Origin: Flavobacteriaceae bacterium
GTDB lineage: Bacteria > Bacteroidota > Bacteroidia > Flavobacteriales > Weeksellaceae
Length of the DNA stretch: 64,000 nt
Direction of reading: 5' to 3'
Assembly (NCBI GenBank): GCA_030538275.1
Contig: JAUNUH010000009.1
Location: 15,399-79,398 of the forward strand
In this document: in pieces, positions 8,179-15,515 of the stretch
Layout: each line of letters opens with the position of its first letter
How positions within the stretch are numbered: position 1 is the stretch's first letter
Position numbers and translations under genes: made by a program
Notes under the pieces: generated by a model
The model's database searches: none
What the model was told of the DNA's origin: nothing
Seen by the model: the letters and a program-made list of their open reading frames with translations, nothing else

Positions 8179-8748
8179 ATGTGGAGATTATTTTCTTATT
8201 CTTTGATGATTTTTTTGCTTTTAGGGCAGATTTCATGTTCAGAAGATGCAGTGCCCAAGCCTTATGGTGATGTTCGATTAGAATATCCGGCCGCAGAATA
8301 TGCCAAATTCAATACGGATTGCCCGTTTTCTTTTCAATATTCGAGCCTGGCAGAGAAAAGACCCAAAGATTCTATTTGCGCCTATAATTTATATTATCCC
8401 AATTTGAAGGCTACCATTTACCTTACCTATGATAATGTTGAGAAAAAAGGCTTGGTAAATTTAATTCGTGATGCCGAAAAAGCTGTATATGAAATGCATA
8501 CGACCAAAGCAGAATATATTGAGCCCAAATTAATTATTCGTTCCAAAGAGCGTGTTTTTGGAACTTTGTATGAATTGAGTGGAGAATCTGCCATGAATTT
8601 TCAATTTCATATTACCGACAGCGTTCAACATTTTTTGAGAGGTTCTGTTTATTTCAGATCTCATCCCAAACCCGATTCTTTGGCACCAGCCATAGAATAT
8701 ATGCGCCTGGATATCGAGAAATTAATGGAATCTGCACGTTGGAAGTGA
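8179..8748 (+). CDS. gldD: Gliding motility / T9SS-associated lipoprotein GldD
   Basis: Lipoprotein of 189 residues required in Flavobacterium johnsoniae for gliding and type IX secretion. The signal peptide is followed by a lipid-anchor cysteine at about residue 20 (QISC). The family signature follows: PKPYGDVRLEYPAAEYAKF, then DCPFSFQYSSLA and the conserved HITDSVQHFLRGSVYF ... PDSLAPAIEYMRLDIEKL block. It is almost certainly co-transcribed with ssb. The membrane partner GldE, normally adjacent, is not in this window. Motility itself cannot be inferred, since GldD also occurs in non-gliding species. Confidence 0.88.
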   Translation: MWRLFSYSLMIFLLLGQISCSEDAVPKPYGDVRLEYPAAEYAKFNTDCPFSFQYSSLAEKRPKDSICAYNLYYPNLKATIYLTYDNVEKKGLVNLIRDAEKAVYEMHTTKAEYIEPKLIIRSKERVFGTLYELSGESAMNFQFHITDSVQHFLRGSVYFRSHPKPDSLAPAIEYMRLDIEKLMESARWK

Positions 8749-8757
8749 TTTTTTAAT

Positions 8758-9411
8758 TCAGGTTAAATCACTTTCATTCCATTCGCGGTAAAATTCGGTT
8801 AAAAATGCTTCCATGTAATTATGCCGTCTATCTGCCAAAATTTTAGCGGTTTCGGTGTTCATTAAATCTTTCAATTTCAGTAATTTATCATAAAAATGTT
8901 GTATAGTATGCGCTTGCGAATTTTGATAATCCAGTTGGTTTCCTATGATTTCTGAAGAAAGGTTGGGGTCGTATAATAATCTGCCTTTTTTGCCACCATA
9001 TGCAAAGGCTCTTGCTATACCAATGGCACCCATAGCATCTAATCTATCTGCATCTTGAACAATAAGCACCTCTATTTTTGTTGATTTTTCATTAAAACCT
9101 CCCTTAAATCCTATGGCGTGAATGTCCTTAATTAATTCTGAACAATAAGCCTGAGAATAATCAAATTCTTCGATGATTTCCATGACTTTTTCTTCCGTTT
9201 TGTCTTCACCATCATATAATTTGTAATCCCCAACATCGTGTAAATAAGCGAGTTGTAGAGTGTAGTGTAAATTACATTTTTCCTTTAAACCTATAGCGAT
9301 GCTGTTTCTAACTACACGTTCAATATGAAAATAATCATGGCCCGTAGATTCATTTTTTAATAAATCAAAAACTTTGAGTTTAATTTTTTGTAAAATTTCT
9401 TTTTCATTCAT
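8758..9411 (-). CDS. HD-domain phosphohydrolase
   Basis: Metal-dependent phosphohydrolase of the HD superfamily (YedJ-like). Counted from the upstream ATG at 9450, metal-binding residues are H38/D39/H42 region (STGHDYFHIERV), H71-D72 (YLHDVGDYKLYD) and the late aspartate in VQDADRLDAMGAIGIARAFAYGG. I prefer the ATG at 9411 (MNEKEILQKI), which gives about 217 residues and leaves room for the rpsP promoter on the other strand; the longer 230-residue form cannot be excluded. Substrate unknown; nucleotides are a common guess for this subgroup. Confidence 0.82.
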   Translation of the reverse strand: MNEKEILQKIKLKVFDLLKNESTGHDYFHIERVVRNSIAIGLKEKCNLHYTLQLAYLHDVGDYKLYDGEDKTEEKVMEIIEEFDYSQAYCSELIKDIHAIGFKGGFNEKSTKIEVLIVQDADRLDAMGAIGIARAFAYGGKKGRLLYDPNLSSEIIGNQLDYQNSQAHTIQHFYDKLLKLKDLMNTETAKILADRRHNYMEAFLTEFYREWNESDLT

Positions 9412-9422
9412 AAATAAAGAAT

Positions 9423-9430
9423 TATCTTTG
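9423..9430 (+). promoter_or_regulatory. -7 promoter box for rpsP-rimM
   Basis: TATCTTTG, with predicted transcription start near 9437. This leaves a leader of about 50 bases, much longer than at neighbouring promoters, that contains the hairpin at 9458-9473. Confidence 0.4.
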
Positions 9431-9457
9431 CCGCTCGAAAAATTAATCATATTAATC

Positions 9458-9473
9458 GGGGACAGAGTTCCCC
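9458..9473 (+). promoter_or_regulatory. GC-rich hairpin in the rpsP leader
   Basis: GGGGA (9458-9462) pairs with TCCCC (9469-9473) and can extend by one C-G pair with a bulge. It lies 15 bases before the rpsP ATG. It could be an autoregulatory target for S16 or a terminator-like element without a T-run; both are inference. Confidence 0.3.
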
Positions 9474-9488
9474 AAAATTAGGAAAATT

Positions 9489-10043
9489 ATGGCTGTAAAA
9501 ATCAGACTTCAAAGACATGGTAGAAAAGGACGTCCTTTTTATCATATTGTTATTGCAGATTCAAAAGTAAAACGTGACGGTAAATTTATTGAAAGAATCG
9601 GTTCATACAACCCGATTACAAACCCTGCAACTATCGATTTAGATGTTGACAAGGCAGTAGATTGGTTACAAAAAGGTGCTCAACCAACCAATACCGTACG
9701 TAATATATTATCGTATAAAGGTGCTTTGCTCAAAAAACATTTGATGGGTGGAGTGGCCAAAGGTGCTTTTGACGAAGCCGAAGCAGAAAAACGCTTCAAT
9801 GAATGGCTAGAAGGAAAAGAAAAACAAATTTCTGATAAAAAATCTGGCTTGAGTAAAAAGGCAGAAGAAGAGAAAATTGCAAAACTTGAGGCAGAAAAGA
9901 AAGTAGCAGAAAAAAGAGTAGCTGTTGAAGAGCCTGCGCAAGAGCCTGAAAATGAAGAGGTAGCAGCAGATGCAGAGGCAACAGAAACTGAAGCTCCGAG
10001 CAGCGAAGATGTGGCTAGTGAGCCTGCAGAAGACAAAGAATAA
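9489..10043 (+). CDS. rpsP: 30S ribosomal protein S16 with long acidic C-terminal tail
   Basis: Small-subunit protein S16. The first 80 or so residues are canonical: [36 protein letters not shown] and the [18 protein letters not shown] block. The family is usually 80-100 residues, but this protein has 184: from about residue 90 it continues with a charged helical region, then an Ala/Glu/Pro-rich acidic tail ([20 protein letters not shown]). Such extensions are known in Flavobacteriia. rimM starts immediately after the stop (TAAATG), so the two are coupled; RimM is the 30S maturation factor. Confidence 0.96.
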   Translation: MAVKIRLQRHGRKGRPFYHIVIADSKVKRDGKFIERIGSYNPITNPATIDLDVDKAVDWLQKGAQPTNTVRNILSYKGALLKKHLMGGVAKGAFDEAEAEKRFNEWLEGKEKQISDKKSGLSKKAEEEKIAKLEAEKKVAEKRVAVEEPAQEPENEEVAADAEATETEAPSSEDVASEPAEDKE

Positions 10044-10559
10044 ATGCACATAGAAGATTGTTACTTTTTAGGGACAATTACCAAGGCTCATGGTTATAAG
10101 GGTGAACTCAACGTTCAACTTGATACAGATGACCCGCAAGCATATCAAAATTTGGAATCAGTATTCATTGAAAAAAATGGATTATTGGTTCCATTTTTTT
10201 TGAAATCAGCCCGATTGCACAGAACCAATCATTTACGTATTTTTATAGAAGATTTTGACGATCCGGAATCTCTCATTGGTCGTGCGCTATATTTACCATT
10301 ATCTACCTTGCCGCCTCTACAAGGTAACAAGTTTTATTATCACGAAGTGGTAGGTTTTCTGGTGCTTACAAAAGAGGGTGAAGAAGTCGGAATTATAACG
10401 CATGTGCGGGATTCCCAGGTTCAGGATTTATTTGAAATTAAGGCGAAAGACGGTCGCGAAATTTTAATTCCCGTGATAGACGACTGGATAGTTGAAGTAA
10501 ATCGAAAAGAAAAATCCATCAAAGTAAATTTACCCGATGGATTACTAGAGGTATTTTAA
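10044..10559 (+). CDS. rimM: Ribosome maturation factor RimM
   Basis: Binds S19 and assists maturation of the 30S head. The 171 residues show an N-terminal RimM domain (YFLGTITKAHGYKGELNVQL), the LPPLQGNKFYYHEVVGF linker and a C-terminal PRC-barrel (EVGIITHVRDSQVQDLFEIK ... ILIPVIDDWIVEVN). The start codon directly follows the rpsP stop. In many bacteria trmD and rplS follow; they do not here, and the operon ends against a convergent gene. Confidence 0.95.
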   Translation: MHIEDCYFLGTITKAHGYKGELNVQLDTDDPQAYQNLESVFIEKNGLLVPFFLKSARLHRTNHLRIFIEDFDDPESLIGRALYLPLSTLPPLQGNKFYYHEVVGFLVLTKEGEEVGIITHVRDSQVQDLFEIKAKDGREILIPVIDDWIVEVNRKEKSIKVNLPDGLLEVF

Positions 10560-10566
10560 AATTTTT

Positions 10567-11115
10567 TTATTTCCATTTGATTCCACAGCCAACACAAGGA
10601 ATTTGCTCAGTCAAAACCTCGTCGCCGTTGATTAATGCCTGCATAGCACGCACCAAGTCCTCTCCTGTTGCTTCGCCTTTTCCAGGGCGCGTTCCGTCAA
10701 ATTGTCCATGATAAACAAGTTTTAATTCAGAATCAAACAAGAAAAACTCTGGCGTGCAAACCGCGCCATAGGCCATGGCAACTTCTTGAGTTTCGTCATG
10801 CAAATAGGGCATAGGGAAATTAAATTCTTCTGCAAATTCTTGCATCTTTTCAAACGAATCCTCTGGATATTGCGTTGCATCATTGGAGTTAATCATCAAT
10901 GCGCTGATGCCTTGTGGAATAAATTCACCAATAATTTCATTTAGTCTGGGCAATACATGTCTCACGTACGGGCAATGGTTACAACCAAATACAATTAACA
11001 AACCTTTGTTTGCATTAATATCATTAAGTGAAAATCTCCTGTTTTCTCTTGCATCAACCAAATCAAAATTGGGTGCAGTGGTGCCCAAAGGCATGTCCAT
11101 AGATTCTGTTGCCAT
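10567..11115 (-). CDS. Thioredoxin-like redoxin (AhpC/TSA fold)
   Basis: Cytoplasmic thioredoxin-fold protein of 182 residues, counted from ATG 11115 (MATESMDMPLGTTAPNF); an upstream ATG at 11142 would add a 9-residue tail without a signal peptide. The fold is shown by APNFDLVDARENRRFSLND, then LLIVFGCNHCPYVRHVLPRLNE. The redox pair is CNHC (residues 45-48). Also typical are GVCTPEFFLF-like (GAVCTPEFFLFD) and HGQFDGTRPGKGEATGEDL. The C-terminal CVGCGIKWK adds two cysteines, usual in this small family. The partner is unknown. Confidence 0.85.
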   Translation of the reverse strand: MATESMDMPLGTTAPNFDLVDARENRRFSLNDINANKGLLIVFGCNHCPYVRHVLPRLNEIIGEFIPQGISALMINSNDATQYPEDSFEKMQEFAEEFNFPMPYLHDETQEVAMAYGAVCTPEFFLFDSELKLVYHGQFDGTRPGKGEATGEDLVRAMQALINGDEVLTEQIPCVGCGIKWK

Positions 11116-11394
11116 GTTTTTAATTTTAATAATTTGAATCAATTACTGAACCAAATTCAAGTTTTTCCAAGTAATTTGTCGTAGAAATTATGCTAATTTT
11201 TTATGAATTTAATTTTAAATTGTCATTTAACAAAAGCCGAAACACATCATATTGGAATTATGGCTATGATGACATATTTGGAATCCATCAGATATTGTGA
11301 ATTAACAAAATTATTCAATTTTTTAAAAAATCTTTAATCATGGATAAATTATGAATTTGTAATTTTTCAAGTACAATTTTATCTTAAATTATCA

Positions 11395-12645
11395 TTATCT
11401 CAAAAAATCATATAATTTTTGAATTGCCAAATCTGTACATTTTTTTGTGAAAGGAATTCGTTCCAGTTCTGGAAAATGGAATGAATAAACTTTTTCCTTT
11501 TCATCAGAAACTATAGCAATGAATGCCACACCGGGAGGCGTTCCAAAACTATCTGGATTCGGGCCGGCAACACCGGTAGAGCTTATGCCAATATCACTAT
11601 GGCAAATATTACGAGCACCATGTGCCATTGCCAAAGCTACTTCGGCACTAGCAACTCCTTTTTCCTGAATTAAGCTTTGCGGAACTTGTAATAATTTTTC
11701 TTTCATTTCTGGAGAGTAAGCTACAATTCCAGCTTTGAAATAGACACTGCTGCCGCTTTCTGTAGTAAGTTCTTCGGCAATTTTCCCTGCCGTGAAACTT
11801 TCTGCTGTGGCTATTTCCAGGTTTTTTTCTTTTAATGCCGTGGCTGTTAATTCAGTTAAGGATAAGGTGCCTCGCGACAAAAAATTCATAGCAGGAATCA
11901 AGCTTATGAGTATTTCGATTTGTTCTTGAATTTCATTTTTTAATCGTTGTGAATCATCTCCATGACCCGTAATTCTCAACCGAATTCTTTTTCCATGAGG
12001 CAGATATGCCAATGATAAATGGTCGGGAAGATTTTTTTCAAATTGAGTTAAAATTTCTGCTAATTCACTTTCGGCGATATTATAAGTTTGAACAAATTCA
12101 TGAAAAATAAAAATTGGGTCAAATCTTTCTATCAATCTTGGCAAAATTTCATTTTTCATTAGGAATTTCATTTCATGCGGAACTCCTGGTAAGCAAATTA
12201 ATATTTTTTTACCAAATTCTGTCCATAATCCTGGCGCTGTTCCCATTTTGTTATGCAATGGAATCGTGCCGATTGGTACCAAGGCTTGATTGCGATTGAG
12301 CTTGTTCATGGGACGTTTGACGGTATTTTCAAAATAATCCTGAGTCCATTTCAATGCCTGGTCGTTCAATTCTAGTGCTTTGCCTGTAATTTGAGAAAGT
12401 ACATATTTGGTTTTATCGTCGCGTGTTGGGCCCAAACCACCGGTGGTGATAATAATGTCTGCAGGAGAACTCAAAATTTCATTTCGAATCCTTTTCTTTT
12501 TGTCTTGTACTGCAGAAATTTGAATGAGTTCTATGCTGATTTTTGCAAATTCAACCGCCAAAAAATGGGAATTTGTATCTAAAGTTTGTCCAAATAAAAT
12601 TTCATCTCCAATACTTATGACATGAGCCGTAATCATTTTTTTCAT
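11395..12645 (-). CDS. cinA: CinA family nicotinamide-nucleotide amidase
   Basis: Two-domain protein of 416 residues. The N-terminal MoCF-like domain (1-165: HVISIGDEILFGQTLDTNS, IITTGGLGPTRDDKT, LPGVPHEMKFL) is linked to ADP-ribose or damaged nucleotide hydrolysis. The C-terminal CinA domain (about 255-416: IATAESFTAGKIAEELTTESGSS, GISSTGVAGPNPDSFGTPPG) is the PncC-type amidase of the NMN salvage cycle. The catalytic serine should lie in AESFTAG. The gene stands alone, with 279 bases of featureless AT-rich DNA after it and a 271-base divergent gap before sprE. Historical competence naming does not imply competence here. Confidence 0.92.
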   Translation of the reverse strand: MKKMITAHVISIGDEILFGQTLDTNSHFLAVEFAKISIELIQISAVQDKKKRIRNEILSSPADIIITTGGLGPTRDDKTKYVLSQITGKALELNDQALKWTQDYFENTVKRPMNKLNRNQALVPIGTIPLHNKMGTAPGLWTEFGKKILICLPGVPHEMKFLMKNEILPRLIERFDPIFIFHEFVQTYNIAESELAEILTQFEKNLPDHLSLAYLPHGKRIRLRITGHGDDSQRLKNEIQEQIEILISLIPAMNFLSRGTLSLTELTATALKEKNLEIATAESFTAGKIAEELTTESGSSVYFKAGIVAYSPEMKEKLLQVPQSLIQEKGVASAEVALAMAHGARNICHSDIGISSTGVAGPNPDSFGTPPGVAFIAIVSDEKEKVYSFHFPELERIPFTKKCTDLAIQKLYDFLR

Positions 12646-12902
12646 TGGGGAAATATAATGTTTTATAGCGTATTTATGCCAAAATTGTTCATAAGAAGTC
12701 GATTTATCAACTTTATATAACGGATAAATCCCGAAAATCCCTGTGATTTTTTAATTAAATAAAATATGATTGAATTGGTTTTATAAACATAAGTTTTCCA
12801 AAAATCATTCAACTCTTACATCTGGGTAAATCAACATCCAAAGAAAATAAGAAAAGCATGTTAAACCACACACGAAAAAGATAGATTCAACGTTTTTTTA
12901 TG

Positions 12903-12910
12903 TAGATTTG
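12903..12910 (+). promoter_or_regulatory. -7 promoter box directly before sprE/porW
   Basis: TAGATTTG ends seven bases before the preferred ATG (12917). The transcript would begin at or next to the start codon. The rest of the 271-base divergent region toward cinA shows nothing else I can support. Confidence 0.35.
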
Positions 12911-12916
12911 TTTTCT

Positions 12917-15412
12917 ATGACTAGAAATTTGTATCGGCTTGGTTTGTTGCTGATTATTATGGCTGTTAGTAGTTGTTCTACCAAAAAGGACAGCATGAAA
13001 AATCGTGCATATCATAATATGACGTCATGGTTCAATGCGCTTTTTAACGGTCAAAAGGCTATGGACGATAAATTAAAAGAGTTGAAAACCGGGCATTCTG
13101 ATAATTATTTTGAAGTTTTGCGGGTAGAGCCTTATGATGAGTTTACTGTAAATTTGGACGCCAATATCATTACCGCTCCTGCGCCACCCCAATCTGGAGT
13201 CGGGGGAGTTTTCTCCAATCCCAATGTGCTCAATAATCAAAATAGTTCTTTAAGCGGATTTGAAAAAGCAGAGGAAAAAGCTTTAAAAGTAATTTCAGAC
13301 CATTCTATGATGATTAGAGGAGAGGAAAGAAATCGGCTTATGGAGCGTGCATATTTGATGTTGGGACAGGCAAGATATTATCAAGGCAAACCTTTTCAAG
13401 CCTTGGATGCGTTGCAATATGCTCGAAATCTGAAATACAATAAACATTTGGATGAAGTGAAGTATTTTACTGCTTTGTCTCAAATTCAAGCAGGAAATAA
13501 ATTTGCCGCCGAACAAATTCTGGATCCCATGTATCAAAATGAAAAACTGGGAAAACAAGTAAAAGCAGACGTAGCTAAGCAATTGGCATGGTTGTATTTT
13601 CTAGAAAACGATTTTCCAAGTGCACTAAATGGTCTCGATAGAGCCATTAAATACACTAGAAGTAAGGATGAAGAGGCACGATTAAACTATATTCAAGGTC
13701 AGATACTTACAAAAATGGGAAGATTGGATGAGGCCAATGCCAAATTTGCCCGTGTGTATCGTTTAAAGCCTGGTTTTGAAATGGAAGCTAGAGCGCAAGT
13801 GGCAGCAGCATTGAATTTTGATCCTTTGGCACACAATTATTCCGAATTCAAAAATCGACTTATGAAAACTTACAGAGTCGGTACTTATGAGCTCTATCGT
13901 AATGAATTGCTATATGCTCTGGGGAAAATGGAAGAAAAAAGAGATTCGATTCAATTGGCAGAAAAAACTTATTTAGAAGCACTACGGCTAGAGCAAAGCG
14001 ACCCTCGTTTCAGGGCAGAAACCTTTACATCCATAGGTGATATCAAATTTCGTAAATCTGATTATGTTTACGCAGGTGCCTATTACGACAGTGCAGTGAA
14101 TGTAATTCCGGATAGTGAAAGAAAGATTGAAATTACCGCCTTCAGGGATAATTTGAAGGCAGTAATGGAGAAATATTATCTCGTCCAGCGCAACGACAGT
14201 ATTCTAAAAATTGCCGGCATGTCTGATTCGGATCGTAAAAATTTCTTCGAAAATTATATTGCAGAATTGAGGAAAAGTGATGAACTCAAAAGACAACAAG
14301 AAGAAGTAGAAGCTACTGAGTTTTTGACCCAAACCAAACGTAGTTCTTTTGGTAGCAGCTTCGAAGATAATAGCGGAAAATTCTATTTTTACAGCGCAAC
14401 CGCCAAAAGTAACGGTGAATCTGAGTTTCAACGGGTTTGGGGAAATCGTCAATTAGGCGATAATTGGCGGATTTCTTCTGGGGGCTCTTCCATCGAAGAT
14501 CAAAAAGCAGAACTCACAGGAACATCTAGCGTAACAGATCCGCGCAGATATGAACTGGATTTTTATTTGGAACAAATCCCAAAAACACAAGCTGCGCTAA
14601 GAAATCTTAAAGTGCAAAGAGATACAACCGAGTTTTTACTTGGACTGGATTATTATGATAAATTTAAAGATTATAGTCTGGCAACTACAACTTTGGAACA
14701 TTTAGTTGGTACGCCACCGCATAACGAAGACCTTTTATTGAAATCATATTATAATCTTTATAAAATTAATATAGAAAAAAATCCTGTTTTAAGTGCTAAG
14801 TATAAAGATTTAGTTCTTAATCAGTTTCCGAACTCTTTATATGCCGAATTTATCCTAAATCCTCAAATGGATTTTTCTGAAGAAAATAATCCTGAAGTGC
14901 TAGAATTGTATAACGAAACTTTTACAGCTTACAAAGAAGATAATTTTGAATTGGTGAAATCAAATGCCACTACTGCTTTTGAAACCTTTCCCATGGCCAA
15001 AATTATTCCAAAATTTGCCTTGTTGAATGCCTATGCAGATGCCCAAATCGAAGGCTCGGAAGTTTATCGAGCATCACTAGAACGGATTTTGATTTTATAC
15101 CCTGGAACCGATGAGGCAAAACATGCACAATACTTGCTCGATATACTTGATGGAAAAAATAAACCCAAACCCCAAGACTCAAATCCCATTGGTGAATTTG
15201 AATCGCAACCAGCGAATATAGAACAACAAGGAAAGTCCCAAAATAGAAATGCCCAACCGGCAATTGATAACCAAAATCTTACACCAGAATTGCGGGAGGC
15301 TATGAAAAAAAGAGAGGAAAATAGACAAAAACTCGAAAGTCAAAACAAAGCTACACCGCCGTCATTGCAAAATCAAAAAATAGAAATGCAACAAAATCGT
15401 AAATCAAATTAG
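12917..15412 (+). CDS. sprE: T9SS/gliding TPR lipoprotein, SprE/PorW type
   Basis: Lipoprotein of 831 residues needed for type IX secretion in relatives (SprE in Flavobacterium, PorW in Porphyromonas). The ATG at 12917 is chosen over the TTG at 12908 because it gives a clean signal peptide with lipobox VSSC (Cys20). The early CSTKKDS...AYHNMTSWFNALFNGQKAMDDKL block is characteristic. TPR-like helical repeats follow (about 120-410: RLMERAYLMLGQARYYQGKPFQAL, RAETFTSIGDIKFRKSDYVYAGAYYDSA), then a less ordered region and further repeats. The tail is rich in Gln/Asn/Pro. A single gene with its own promoter. Assignment is by pattern; a search would settle it. Confidence 0.83.
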   Translation: MTRNLYRLGLLLIIMAVSSCSTKKDSMKNRAYHNMTSWFNALFNGQKAMDDKLKELKTGHSDNYFEVLRVEPYDEFTVNLDANIITAPAPPQSGVGGVFSNPNVLNNQNSSLSGFEKAEEKALKVISDHSMMIRGEERNRLMERAYLMLGQARYYQGKPFQALDALQYARNLKYNKHLDEVKYFTALSQIQAGNKFAAEQILDPMYQNEKLGKQVKADVAKQLAWLYFLENDFPSALNGLDRAIKYTRSKDEEARLNYIQGQILTKMGRLDEANAKFARVYRLKPGFEMEARAQVAAALNFDPLAHNYSEFKNRLMKTYRVGTYELYRNELLYALGKMEEKRDSIQLAEKTYLEALRLEQSDPRFRAETFTSIGDIKFRKSDYVYAGAYYDSAVNVIPDSERKIEITAFRDNLKAVMEKYYLVQRNDSILKIAGMSDSDRKNFFENYIAELRKSDELKRQQEEVEATEFLTQTKRSSFGSSFEDNSGKFYFYSATAKSNGESEFQRVWGNRQLGDNWRISSGGSSIEDQKAELTGTSSVTDPRRYELDFYLEQIPKTQAALRNLKVQRDTTEFLLGLDYYDKFKDYSLATTTLEHLVGTPPHNEDLLLKSYYNLYKINIEKNPVLSAKYKDLVLNQFPNSLYAEFILNPQMDFSEENNPEVLELYNETFTAYKEDNFELVKSNATTAFETFPMAKIIPKFALLNAYADAQIEGSEVYRASLERILILYPGTDEAKHAQYLLDILDGKNKPKPQDSNPIGEFESQPANIEQQGKSQNRNAQPAIDNQNLTPELREAMKKREENRQKLESQNKATPPSLQNQKIEMQQNRKSN

Positions 15413-15515
15413 AATTTGGGATAATTAGTAATTTCTAAACTTCAAAAGCTATTTTTTAATCGAAATGTTTTTTACGAATATTAAATTGAGCTGAAATTAT
15501 TTAGTAACTTATTAA

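Noticed and set aside
9680..10051. Long minus-strand open frames rich in Ser/Leu/Phe opposite rpsP
   Set aside because: They mirror the Glu/Ala-rich tail of S16; composition is that of an antisense shadow and no start signal is present.
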